NCBI GenBank assembly: GCA_902788445.1 | Contig: CADAKE010000004.1 | Location: 1-35,341 of the forward strand | DNA length: 35,341 nucleotides | Direction: 5' to 3' | DNA from: an uncultured Eubacteriales bacterium | GTDB lineage: Bacteria > Bacillota > Clostridia > Christensenellales > Aristaeellaceae | In this document: in pieces, positions 24,128 through 31,908 of the stretch | Numbering within the stretch: position 1 is the stretch's first letter | Layout: every line of letters starts with the position of its first letter | Notes under the pieces: generated by a model | What the model was told of the DNA's origin: nothing | Database searches by the model: none | What the model saw: the letters and a program-made list of their open reading frames with translations, nothing else | Made by a program: the position numbers and the translations under genes

Positions 24128-25114
24128 ATGATCAAATATATCGGAAAGCGATTGCTGTGGATGATCCCGGTCATGCTGGGCATCGCTGTCCTGATCTTCT
24201 CCATCATGTATATTTGCCCCGGCGATCCGGCGCAGAGCCTGCTGGGCCCCAGCGCCTCGGCGGTGGAACTGGCCGCCAAGCGCGAGGAAATGGGCCTGAA
24301 CGATCCCTATATCGTCCGTCTGGGCCGCTACCTGTACCAGACCTTCATCAAGTTCGACCTGGGCACTTCCTATAAGTTTGGCACCTCTGTGTTCGCCGGA
24401 TTGATGGAGCGCATGCAGTACACCCTGGTGATCGCCCTTCTGTGTATGGCCTTGCAGGTGTTCATCGGCACGCCCCTGGGCATCATGGCCGCTACCCATC
24501 ATAATGGGCTGTGGGACCGGGTCAGCATGTTCCTGGCGCTGGTGGGCGTCAGCATCCCGGCCTTCTGGCTGGCATTGATGCTGGTGCTGATCTTCGCGGT
24601 GAACCTGGGCTGGCTGCCCACCTCCGGTATTTCCAACGGCCTGGCCTCCTTCATCCTGCCCTGCATTGCCAACTCCTTCGCGGGCATCGCCTCCCAGGCA
24701 CGCCATACCCGCTCCTCCATGCTGGAGGTCATCCGCTCTGACTATATCGTGACCGCCAAGGCCAAGGGCCTGAACAGCAAGACCGTGCTCTTCAAGCACG
24801 CCCTGCCCAACGCCCTCATCCCCATCATCACCATCGTCGGCAACGGCATGGGCATGATGCTGGGCGGCACCGTGATCATTGAAAACGTGTTCGCCATCCC
24901 CGGCGTGGGCCGCTATATGACCGACGCCATCAACAGCCGCGACTATCCTGTGGTGATGGGCGGCGTGCTGATCCTGGGTCTGATTTTCAGCCTGATCATG
25001 CTGCTGGTGGATATCGTGTACGCCTTCGTGGACCCGCGCATCAAGGCGCAGTATGAAGGCAAGAAGAAGATGAAAAAAGCTCCCGAAGCAGCTGCCGCGA
25101 AAGGAGGCGCCTAA
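24128..25114 (+). CDS. dppB: ABC transporter permease, DppB/OppB type
   Basis: A 328-residue inner-membrane permease with about six membrane segments. The start MIKYIGKRLLWMIPVMLGIAV is typical of DppB/OppB. The EAA-like loop that contacts the ATPase (SDYIVTAKAKGL..KTVLFKHALPNAL) is at about residues 205-235, and ENVFAIPGVGRYMTDAI is a further family signature. GGGAGGAG precedes the ATG. It ends three bases before the next permease gene. The C-terminus is a Lys/Ala-rich tail beyond the usual family end. It forms the channel with the DppC-type partner. Confidence 0.93.
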   Translation: MIKYIGKRLLWMIPVMLGIAVLIFSIMYICPGDPAQSLLGPSASAVELAAKREEMGLNDPYIVRLGRYLYQTFIKFDLGTSYKFGTSVFAGLMERMQYTLVIALLCMALQVFIGTPLGIMAATHHNGLWDRVSMFLALVGVSIPAFWLALMLVLIFAVNLGWLPTSGISNGLASFILPCIANSFAGIASQARHTRSSMLEVIRSDYIVTAKAKGLNSKTVLFKHALPNALIPIITIVGNGMGMMLGGTVIIENVFAIPGVGRYMTDAINSRDYPVVMGGVLILGLIFSLIMLLVDIVYAFVDPRIKAQYEGKKKMKKAPEAAAAKGGA

Positions 25115-25117
25115 GCT

Positions 25118-25996
25118 ATGCAGAAAGCCGTTGACGTCGGCATCCGCAATCGCCGCCAGGGCCAGTTCGGCCAGGTGATGCACCGCCTTCGCAAAAACAA
25201 AGTGGCTATGATCGGTCTGGTCGTCCTATTGCTTTTGATCCTCATGGCCATTCTTTCTCCCTACATCACCCCCTATGATTACGCCAAGACCAGCAAAGCC
25301 GACCGTTACGCGCTCCCGAGCCTCCAGCACCTCTTCGGCTGTGACGCCATGGGCCGCGATATCCTCTCCCGCATCATGTACGGCGCCCGCGCCTCCCTGT
25401 GGCTGGGCTTGATGAGCACCCTGGTTTCCACCGTGATCGGCGTGCTGCTGGGCTCGCTGGTGGGCTACTACGGCGGCAAGGTGGACAACATCGTGATGCG
25501 CATCCTGGACATTATCCAGGCCATCCCCGGTATGCTGCTCTCCATCGCCATTTCCGCCGCGCTGGGCAGCGGCATCGGCAACACCATCCTGGCCCTGTCC
25601 ATCGGCGGCATCCCCATGACGGTGCGTTTGCTCCGCGGCTCCATCCTGACGGTGCGCAAGCAGGAATACATCGAAGCTGCTGAAAAGATCAACTGCTCCA
25701 AGTGGCGGGTCATCACCTCCCACATCCTGCCCAACTCCATCGCCCCCGTCATCGTGTCCGTCACCATGGGCATCGGCAACACCATTCTCCAGGCCGCGTC
25801 CCTTTCCTACATCGGCCTTGGCGTACAGCCGCCGACCCCCGAATGGGGCGCGATGCTGAGCGAAGGCAAATCCATGCTCACCAAATATCCGCACCTGTGC
25901 ATCTCCCCCGGTCTGGCGATCATGATCGTGGTGCTGTGCCTGAACATGCTGGGCGACGGCCTGCGCGACGCTATGGACCCGAAGCTGAAGAATTAA
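25118..25996 (+). CDS. dppC: ABC transporter permease, DppC/OppC type
   Basis: A 292-residue permease of the DppC/OppC type. After a basic N-terminal cytoplasmic stretch (about 1-28) a first membrane segment is followed by HLFGCDAMGRDILSRIMYGARASL, the family signature. The EAA loop is EYIEAAEKINCSKWRVITSHILPN, and LSYIGLGVQPPTPEWGAML is the usual C-terminal signature. It heterodimerises with the DppB-type permease. AAAGGAGG overlaps the end of the previous gene, so the two are coupled. The ATPase gene begins 16 bases after its stop. Confidence 0.94.
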   Translation: MQKAVDVGIRNRRQGQFGQVMHRLRKNKVAMIGLVVLLLLILMAILSPYITPYDYAKTSKADRYALPSLQHLFGCDAMGRDILSRIMYGARASLWLGLMSTLVSTVIGVLLGSLVGYYGGKVDNIVMRILDIIQAIPGMLLSIAISAALGSGIGNTILALSIGGIPMTVRLLRGSILTVRKQEYIEAAEKINCSKWRVITSHILPNSIAPVIVSVTMGIGNTILQAASLSYIGLGVQPPTPEWGAMLSEGKSMLTKYPHLCISPGLAIMIVVLCLNMLGDGLRDAMDPKLKN

Positions 25997-26012
25997 GAAA
26001 GGAGGAATCCCC

Positions 26013-27005
26013 ATGGCAAACACTCTTCTGTCCGTCAAAAACCTGTCCGTGGAGTACACCTCCGAAGGCGAGGTCATCCACGCCGTTAATCACGTATCCT
26101 TCGATCTGGAAAAGGGCAAGACCATTGGTCTGGTGGGCGAGACCGGCGCGGGCAAAACCTCCATCGCCCGGGCCATCCTGCGCATCCTGCCCGAGCCCCC
26201 GGCCCGGGTGCCCAATGGTGAAATCGAGTTTGAGGGCAAGGACCTGCTGAAAATCCGGGAAGAGGATATGCAGAAGATTCGGGGCAAGGAAATCTCCATG
26301 ATCTTCCAGGACCCCATGACCGCCCTGAACCCCATCATGCGCGTGGGCGAGCAGATCGCCGAGGTCATTCATCTGCACGAGCACTGCGGAAAGCACGAGG
26401 CCACCGAAAAGGCCAAGAAGATGCTGGAAATGGTGGGCATTTCCGGCGAGCGCTACTATGAATATCCTCATCAGTTCTCCGGCGGCATGAAGCAGCGCGT
26501 GGTCATCGCCATGGCCCTGGCGTGCAGCCCCACGCTCCTGTTGGCCGACGAGCCCACCACCGCCCTGGACGTGACCATCCAGGCCCAGGTGCTGGACATG
26601 ATCAACGACTTAAAGCAAAAGCTGAATACCTCCATGATCATGATCACCCACGACCTGGGCATCGTGGCCGAGGTGTGCGACACCGTGGCCGTCATCTACG
26701 CCGGCGAAATCATGGAATACGGCACCAAGGAGCAGATCTTCCACAATCCCCAGTATCCCTACACCATCGGCCTGTTCGGCTCCCTGCCCGACCTCAACAG
26801 CGACGTGGAACGGCTTTCTCCCATCGAGGGCCTGCCGCCGAACCCCGCCGACCTGCCCAAGGGCTGTGCCTTCAACCCCCGCTGCCCCTATGCCACCGAG
26901 GAATGCCGCAAGGAGCACATTGAACTCAAGGATATCGGCGGAGGCCACCTGTGCCGCTGCTGCCGCTTAAATGAAATTGCCGCTCAAAAGGCCAAGGAGG
27001 TGTAA
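26013..27005 (+). CDS. dppD: ABC transporter ATPase, DppD/OppD type
   Basis: A 330-residue ATPase. Walker A is GETGAGKTS (about residues 40-48), the signature FSGGMKQRV, Walker B LLLADEPTTALD and the H-loop ITHDLG. The C-terminal oligopeptide-importer extension holds CAFNPRCPYATEEC and a later CRCC; in some family members such cysteines bind an iron-sulfur cluster, which I cannot verify here. AAAGGAGG lies just before the ATG. It pairs with the DppF-type ATPase to drive the two permeases. Confidence 0.94.
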   Translation: MANTLLSVKNLSVEYTSEGEVIHAVNHVSFDLEKGKTIGLVGETGAGKTSIARAILRILPEPPARVPNGEIEFEGKDLLKIREEDMQKIRGKEISMIFQDPMTALNPIMRVGEQIAEVIHLHEHCGKHEATEKAKKMLEMVGISGERYYEYPHQFSGGMKQRVVIAMALACSPTLLLADEPTTALDVTIQAQVLDMINDLKQKLNTSMIMITHDLGIVAEVCDTVAVIYAGEIMEYGTKEQIFHNPQYPYTIGLFGSLPDLNSDVERLSPIEGLPPNPADLPKGCAFNPRCPYATEECRKEHIELKDIGGGHLCRCCRLNEIAAQKAKEV

Positions 27006-27008
27006 GAA

Positions 27009-27977
27009 ATGTCTGTTCCGATGATCGAGGTCAAGCACCTCAAAAAGTATTTCAACACCCCCAAGGGCACCTTGCACGCCGTGGACGATATCTCCTTCAA
27101 GATCGAGAAGGGCAAGACCATGGGCGTGGTGGGCGAATCGGGCTGCGGCAAATCCACCCTGGGCCGCACCATCATCCATCTGCTGGAATCCACCGACGGG
27201 CAAATCTTCATGAACGGGAAAGATATTACCCGTGTGGACAAGCACCAGATGCACGAGATCAACGAGAAGATGCAGATCGTGTTCCAGGACCCCTATTCTT
27301 CCCTGAACCCCCGCCAGACGGTGGAGGACGTGATCCGGGAGCCCTTGAAACTCTCCAAGCGCTATAAGACCCGAGCCGAGATCGACCAGAAAACCGACGA
27401 GCTGATGAAGCTGGTGGGTATTGATGAACGCCTGCGCCATGCCTATCCCCATGAACTGGATGGCGGCCGCCGCCAGCGCGTGGGCATTGCCAGGGCCCTG
27501 AGTCTGAACCCGGACTTCATCGTGTGCGACGAGCCGGTGAGCGCCCTGGACGTTTCCATCCAGGCCCAGGTTTTGAACCTGCTCCAGGACCTCCAGGAAA
27601 AGCAGGGCCTGACCTACATGTTCGTCACCCACGACCTTTCCGTGGTGCGCCACATCAGCGACGATATCTGCGTCATGTACCTGGGCCAGCTGGTGGAGAC
27701 CAGCCCCGCCAAGGAGTTGTTCAAAAAGCCGCTGCATCCGTATACGAAGGCGCTGCTGTCGGCCATCCCCAGCACGGATATCGACCATCCCCATGAGCGC
27801 ATCAAGCTGCAGGGCGAAATCACCAGCCCCATCGACCCCAAGCCCGGCTGCCGCTTCGCCGCCCGCTGCCCTTACGCTACGGAAGCCTGCAAGCAGCCCC
27901 AGCAGCTGGAGGAGATTTTGCCCAATCACTATATCTCCTGCTGCCGAGCCAGGGAACTGAACCAGGACATTCTGTAA
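27009..27977 (+). CDS. dppF: ABC transporter ATPase, DppF/OppF type
   Basis: A 322-residue ATPase. Walker A is GESGCGKST, the Q-loop FQDPYSSLNPRQTV is the typical DppF/OppF form, Walker B is FIVCDEPVSALD and the H-loop is VTHDLS. The signature motif reads LDGGRRQRVGIARA, with Asp in place of the usual Ser of LSGGQ. The C-terminal extension has CRFAARCPYATEAC and a late CC pair, like its partner. AAGGAGG is inside the end of the preceding gene and the start follows three bases after its stop. It is the last gene of the importer operon; palindromic repeats follow. Confidence 0.94.
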   Translation: MSVPMIEVKHLKKYFNTPKGTLHAVDDISFKIEKGKTMGVVGESGCGKSTLGRTIIHLLESTDGQIFMNGKDITRVDKHQMHEINEKMQIVFQDPYSSLNPRQTVEDVIREPLKLSKRYKTRAEIDQKTDELMKLVGIDERLRHAYPHELDGGRRQRVGIARALSLNPDFIVCDEPVSALDVSIQAQVLNLLQDLQEKQGLTYMFVTHDLSVVRHISDDICVMYLGQLVETSPAKELFKKPLHPYTKALLSAIPSTDIDHPHERIKLQGEITSPIDPKPGCRFAARCPYATEACKQPQQLEEILPNHYISCCRARELNQDIL

Positions 27978-27987
27978 GCGTATCCAA

Positions 27988-28388
27988 AAGGCTTCCCCTT
28001 GAGGGGAAGCTGGCAGGCGCAGCCTGACTGATGAGGTGACGTTTTTTCCTTCGCCGGACGGAAGCGTCACCTCATCCGAGCCGCTGCGCGGCCCACCTTC
28101 CCCTCAAGGGCAATGTCGTCAACTTAAGGTGAAACGATACCAATCAAGGAACTTATACCAACCAACGAACACTGTCATCCCGAGCGAAGTGGAGCGAGAG
28201 CGGAACGGAGTCGAGGGACCTGAGAGAAACGTGTTCAACCAAGCAACATAATGCCCAGCTTTCAGGTCCCTCGACTACGGTTCGCCTCTGGCTCACCTTC
28301 GCTCGGGATGACAATGCGGGGGTGTTGATTGAAAAGTTTCTCCGTCAATTTCTCTTAAGTTGACAACATTGCCCTCAAGGGGAAGGCT
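27988..28388. repeat. Palindromic REP-like repeat split by a MITE
   Basis: The left arm begins AAGGCTTCCCCTTGAGGGG and runs through GATGAGGTGACG. The right arm mirrors it (CGTCACCTCATC, then CCTTCCCCTCAAGGG) up to 28110, and the end GGGGAAGGCTT resumes at 28380. Removing the 261-bp insert at 28111-28371 and one copy of its target duplication restores a continuous ~140-bp imperfect palindrome. Repeats with this CTTCCCC.../GATGAGGTG look are common between genes of gut Clostridia, as I recall. It lies right after the importer operon and may act as a transcript end. Confidence 0.7.
28111..28371. mobile_element. 261-bp MITE with IS231-like ends
   Basis: Terminal inverted repeats are CAATGTCGTCAACTTAAG (28111-28128) and CTTAAGTTGACAACATTG (28354-28371), 17 of 18 matching. 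The element is flanked by direct copies of CCCTCAAGGG (28101-28110 and 28372-28381), a 10-bp target duplication. TCAACTTAAG near the tip and duplications of 10-12 bp are features I associate with the IS231 group of the IS4 family. No transposase is encoded. Inside, GTCATCCCGAGCGAAG and CTTCGCTCGGGATGAC, plus GGTCCCTCGA copies, form a second, inner inverted repeat that could fold into a long hairpin. Confidence 0.8.
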
Positions 28389-28423
28389 TGATAAAACTGT
28401 TTCAGAAAGACGAGGACAAGATC

Positions 28424-29386
28424 ATGAGCGAGAAAAAATGGTTTGACTTTTCCAGCAAGAGCAACATCCTGTTGGAGGACGAGGAGGGCAACCGCACGCC
28501 CATGAGCGAGCCCTATTACCGGGTGGAGGAGATCGCGCCCAAGACCTGGAAGATCCTGTCCGACGGGGATTTTTCCTACCTGCTGGAGGGGGAAGACGGC
28601 GACGCCATCCTGATTGACAGCGGTTACGGCGCGGGCAACATCCGGGAATACTGCAAAAACCTGATCGGCCACGATGTGCCCCGGATCATCAACACCCACC
28701 ACCATTTCGACCACACCGCCAACGACGGGTATTTCGACCTGGTGTACATGGCGGCGGAATCTGTGCCCCTGGCCACCCAGCCCTTCCCCAGCTTCGAGGG
28801 CATTTACTTCCCCCGGAATTACGAAACGCAGATCGTGGAGGACGGCGACACCATCCCGCTGAAAGGCCGCGACCTGCTGGTATTCAAGATGCCTGACCAC
28901 GCCGTGGGCAGCATCGTGCTGCTGGACAAAGTGGGCCGTTTGCTGTTTACCGGCGACGAATACGGGATGCCCTTCGGCAAGCCCATCAACACCACGGTGG
29001 AAAACTGGGCGCGCCTGAGCGAAAAGCTGCTGCCCTATCGCAAGGATTACGACGCCGTGTGGGGCGGCCCGGGCAGGGCGGAAGACGATATCGTGCAAAA
29101 GATTTACGATAACTGCCAGGCCGTGCTGAACGGTGCGGAGGGAGAGCCCCGGGAGGACCCGCCCTTCAACAATTGGCAGCAGACCGACGAACAAGGCCGC
29201 ATCGTGTGGAAGCGCAAACTGCCCCATCCCGGCGACGGCCCCAAGCACCAGAAGAAGGGCAGCGACGGCAAGATTGAGGACGTGCGCTGGAATGAAAAGC
29301 AGGAAACCACCAAGCGCATGTACGGCACGCCGCCCTGCGCCATCGTGTACGATATTAACAAGATTTTTGATCATCAAGTGAAATGA
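28424..29386 (+). CDS. Metallo-beta-lactamase-fold hydrolase
   Basis: A 320-residue MBL-fold protein. The metal motif HHHFDH (H92, H94, D96, H97 in THHHFDHTAN), the later histidine in MPDHAVGS and the aspartate in LLFTGDEYG make a full dinuclear metal site. The family covers hydrolysis of thioesters, lactones, phosphodiesters and others, so the substrate is open. Residues after about 240 form an extra, charged C-terminal extension (WKRKLPHPGDGPKHQKKGSDG). I chose ATG 28424 (GAGGA eight bases upstream); a TTG at 28388 lies in repeat DNA. It is followed after ten bases by the amidohydrolase gene, so the two probably work in one pathway with the importer. Confidence 0.85.
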   Translation: MSEKKWFDFSSKSNILLEDEEGNRTPMSEPYYRVEEIAPKTWKILSDGDFSYLLEGEDGDAILIDSGYGAGNIREYCKNLIGHDVPRIINTHHHFDHTANDGYFDLVYMAAESVPLATQPFPSFEGIYFPRNYETQIVEDGDTIPLKGRDLLVFKMPDHAVGSIVLLDKVGRLLFTGDEYGMPFGKPINTTVENWARLSEKLLPYRKDYDAVWGGPGRAEDDIVQKIYDNCQAVLNGAEGEPREDPPFNNWQQTDEQGRIVWKRKLPHPGDGPKHQKKGSDGKIEDVRWNEKQETTKRMYGTPPCAIVYDINKIFDHQVK

Positions 29387-29396
29387 GGGGGACGCC

Positions 29397-30443
29397 ATGA
29401 GCAAAGTGATCGACGCCAACCTGTATTGGTTCCCGGAAGAATTATTTACCGACGAAGCGCTGGCGGAAAAATTCCTGGCCGAGATTCCCGTCCAGTACGG
29501 CATCAAGGGGTATCTAAAAGAAAACCATGATACCGGCTTAAAACAATATGTCATTGAAAAGCCCGTGGGCAGCGAAAACCTGAACTATGTCCAGGGCGAC
29601 TATACGCTGGAAAAGCAGCTGGGCGATATGGACAAAGCCGGTATCGACCAGGCCGTGCTGAAGCTCTCCTGCCAGCAGGAATGGATGAGCCTCGACATGT
29701 GCCGCCTGTTCAACGACGGCATGGCGGAACACGTCAAGCGTTCTTCCGGGCGCATGGCGGGCCTGGGCGTGGTGCCACCGCAAGGGACACCCGCCGTATT
29801 TAAGGAAATCGACCGCTGCCTGGACGAACTGCATTTCGGCGGTTTACAGCTTTCTGCCCATTACGGCAATCTGTACCTGGACGACGAGGCGTTTGCGCCC
29901 TTCTTCGCTTACCTGAACAGGCGGGGCGTCACCTGCTATGTGCATCATACCCCAGTGCCCGTGCAGTACGACAGCCTGACGGCTTATACCAACCTGCGCC
30001 GCAGCTACGGCCGCTGCATCGACCAGGCTACCGCCATCGGGCGGGAACTGTTCAGCGGATTCTTTACCAAATATCCCAACATAAAGCTGGTGCACTCCAT
30101 GCTGGGCGGCGGGTTCTTCGCCTATACCAGCCTCTGGTTCCCGAAGCGCCCCAAAGTGAAAGAAGCCGTCAGCCGGTTCAAGGACGATAACGAGCTGGTT
30201 GTGGAGCAGCTCAAAAACAATATCTTCTTTGAAATGAGCCATGCCCAGCCCTGGGGCAAGGAACAGCTGGAATGCGCCGTGAAGGTATTGGGCGCGGATC
30301 ATATCCTGTTCGGCACCAGCTATCCCGTGCGGCCCGTGTGGCTGCTGGAGGGGGCGGACTTCGTCAGGAAGCTGGATATTTCCGAAGATGACAAGGAACT
30401 CATCTTACATGGCAATGCGGAGAAGCTTTATAATATCAAGTAG
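29397..30443 (+). CDS. Amidohydrolase-2 family protein lacking metal ligands
   Basis: A 348-residue TIM-barrel protein of the amidohydrolase-2 family (PF04909; ACMSD, resorcylate and related decarboxylases). The layout fits: an IDANLYWFPE start, VLKLSCQQEW, a VHH motif in the middle, LVHSMLGGGFF, and LFGTSYP near the end, then GNAEKLYNI. Key ligands are changed: the N-terminal HxH is N8-x-Y10, and the Asp of the usual GTDYP is S308. The His of the VHSMLGG segment is kept. It may be a metal-free enzyme, use other ligands, or bind without catalysis. AGGGGG lies just before the ATG; it is coupled to the MBL-fold gene. Its family contains aromatic-acid decarboxylases, which would suit a tannase-containing region, but that is inference. 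Confidence 0.8.
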   Translation: MSKVIDANLYWFPEELFTDEALAEKFLAEIPVQYGIKGYLKENHDTGLKQYVIEKPVGSENLNYVQGDYTLEKQLGDMDKAGIDQAVLKLSCQQEWMSLDMCRLFNDGMAEHVKRSSGRMAGLGVVPPQGTPAVFKEIDRCLDELHFGGLQLSAHYGNLYLDDEAFAPFFAYLNRRGVTCYVHHTPVPVQYDSLTAYTNLRRSYGRCIDQATAIGRELFSGFFTKYPNIKLVHSMLGGGFFAYTSLWFPKRPKVKEAVSRFKDDNELVVEQLKNNIFFEMSHAQPWGKEQLECAVKVLGADHILFGTSYPVRPVWLLEGADFVRKLDISEDDKELILHGNAEKLYNIK

Positions 30444-30454
30444 CACATAAAGAG

Positions 30455-30563
30455 AGTACAGAGTTCAGAGTACAGAGTGCAGTTTAGTTACTCTGAGCAA
30501 AATCGGATTTCACGCAGTTTTTGTAACGCAGACTTCTCTGTACTCTGCACTCTGAACTCTGAA
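30455..30563. repeat. Heptamer inverted repeat C
   Basis: Four heptamers AGTACAG, AGTTCAG, AGTACAG, AGTGCAG (30455-30482) are followed 55 bases later by inverted ones, CTGTACT, CTGCACT, CTGAACT, CTGAA (30538-30563). The halves can fold into a long hairpin just after the amidohydrolase stop. It lacks the GTATCTGTTCAGTCG ends of elements A and B, but its heptamer design is the same. Confidence 0.7.
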
Positions 30564-30579
30564 AAAGCGAGGTGGTGTT

Positions 30580-31056
30580 ATGCCCCGGTTCATCACCAAC
30601 ACAAAATGGTACGGCTGGAGCGCCCCAGAAACAGAGCTCCGGCAAACCAAAAAGCGGCTTGTGTTTCTGGTTAAGATCAATTGGGTCATCTCTATCGCCT
30701 GCGGCCTGATCCCCACCGGCGTCACGCGGCACAACTGGGTCTCCTTCGCCGCCACGGCGGCACTGGTGGCCCTGGCCGCGGAAATCATCGGGGTGATCCG
30801 GTTTTACCGGGCCAAGGAGCATATGTACCAGCGGGAATTTGAAGCCATCGACCATTTCATTCGCCTGCCGTGCCTCTTGCATATGCTGCTGGCGCTGGTG
30901 GCGGTGATCGCCGCCATCGTGTCCTGCGTCCAGAATTGGACGGGCTGGCTGGACGCGCTGCTTCTCGTTTTCCTGCTTGGAACCGGCGTTTGTTCCTTCC
31001 TCGTTTACAAGCTGTACCGGGCGCTGCCCACCTTTGAAATGAAGCAGCCGGAATGA
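30580..31056 (+). CDS. Small integral membrane protein, unknown function
   Basis: A 158-residue protein with about four hydrophobic segments (near 27-47, 53-72, 97-117 and 123-143) separated by short basic loops. I do not recognise a family. The N-terminus MPRFITNTKWYGWSAPETELRQ is polar and would be cytoplasmic; the C-terminus (FEMKQPE) is also short and charged. GAGGTGG lies just before the ATG, inside the tail of the heptamer repeat region. The next membrane protein gene starts 73 bases downstream on the same strand and probably shares the transcript, ending at the terminator 31686-31738. Confidence 0.65.
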   Translation: MPRFITNTKWYGWSAPETELRQTKKRLVFLVKINWVISIACGLIPTGVTRHNWVSFAATAALVALAAEIIGVIRFYRAKEHMYQREFEAIDHFIRLPCLLHMLLALVAVIAAIVSCVQNWTGWLDALLLVFLLGTGVCSFLVYKLYRALPTFEMKQPE

Positions 31057-31129
31057 TCGGCGCTGCTTCCGGTCCCACAGATCGTTGCAGAATTTTTTCC
31101 AAGACATCTTGCGGATGGAGGCTTTCCAC

Positions 31130-31591
31130 GTGAACAAATTCAAGGTCATAAAATCGTTGCTCATGAATCTGCCCATCTCCCTGACCATGAGCTTCGTGGC
31201 CCAATGGGTGAACATTCGCCATGGACACATGGAACACTTTGAATGGGGGAGCATGGCGATCAGCTTCTGTTTTTCCTACTTCATCGCCTTTTTGATCGCC
31301 TTCTTCATCCCCACGGACAAGTGGGGCTTCGCCTTCGCGGAAAAGTGCGGCGCAAAGAAGGGCACCTGGACGTTCGATATCCTGGTGAACCTGGTTGTGA
31401 ACACCATCTTCTGCACGATCATGACGGCGGTGATGCATTGGTTTACGGCCTGTCTGCTTGGCGGATTGCCCCTGTCCACCATTCCCGGCGGCTTCCTGGA
31501 AATGATCGGCCCGGTGTGGATTTCCTGCTTCATCGTCAGCCTTCTCACCCAGCGGCCCGCCATCCGATTGGCGAAAAAGATTGCGGGATGA
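31130..31591 (+). CDS. Small integral membrane protein, DUF2798-like
   Basis: A protein of about 153 residues with four hydrophobic segments arranged as two similar halves, NLPISLTMSFVAQWVN and VNTIFCTIMTAVMHWF, each followed by a second segment. This two-fold layout resembles DUF2798-type membrane proteins, but the match is weak. I chose the GTG at 31130, which has GGAGG eight bases upstream. An in-frame ATG at 31115 and a TTG at 31085 lack a comparable site. Function unknown. Confidence 0.6.
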   Translation: MNKFKVIKSLLMNLPISLTMSFVAQWVNIRHGHMEHFEWGSMAISFCFSYFIAFLIAFFIPTDKWGFAFAEKCGAKKGTWTFDILVNLVVNTIFCTIMTAVMHWFTACLLGGLPLSTIPGGFLEMIGPVWISCFIVSLLTQRPAIRLAKKIAG

Positions 31592-31685
31592 AGGAATCCG
31601 TCTAAATTTCCCCAGCAATTCCATGGCGGATTTTGGGGCGCTGGGCTATCATTCAACTGAATCGAATACATTAGACACGATACAT

Positions 31686-31738
31686 GCGAGTCATTGCGCA
31701 AATACGATACGGCAATGATTCGCGTTTATTTTTATTTT
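31686..31738 (+). terminator. Terminator after the small membrane protein genes
   Basis: GCGAGTCATTGC (31686-31697) pairs with GCAATGATTCGC (31712-31723), one wobble, followed by GTTTATTTTTATTTT. The minus strand has no T-run, so it works on plus-strand transcripts only. Confidence 0.75.
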
Positions 31739-31755
31739 GGAGGAGTGAAAAAACT

Positions 31756-31869
31756 TTACGCTTTTTTGAGCTTATAAGGCATGAACCGGGGAAAATAAAC
31801 GGTACATGTACCGTCCCCGCGAACCGTGGCGACATGCCGCTCCAGGTGCATAATCGCGTAGCTTTTCAT
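31756..31869 (-). CDS. 37-codon reading frame with full expression signals
   Basis: The frame encodes 37 residues, beginning MKSYAIMHLERHVATVRGDG, continuing TCTVYFPRFMPY and ending KLKKA. AAGGAGG lies ten bases before the ATG, and a near-consensus promoter (31909-31937) sits 40 bases upstream. I do not recognise it. Either it is a true small protein, or it is the start of a longer gene whose rest was deleted, leaving promoter and start intact; the abrupt Lys-rich end after MPY favours the second. A perfect 16-bp palindrome (31799-31814) lies inside the frame. The surrounding 31739-32049 holds no other gene I can support. Confidence 0.5.
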   Translation of the reverse strand: MKSYAIMHLERHVATVRGDGTCTVYFPRFMPYKLKKA

Positions 31870-31908
31870 GAGAAGAATGCCTCCTTATGCCTTCCCTTTT
31901 CAGGATTC

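Noticed and set aside
28111-28371. Structured RNA or riboswitch upstream of the MBL-fold gene
   Set aside because: The strong fold is explained by terminal and inner inverted repeats of a MITE with target duplication, not by a conserved RNA.
30455-30563. CRISPR array
   Set aside because: Repeated units are seven bases without spacers and occur as an inverted pair; no cas genes nearby.
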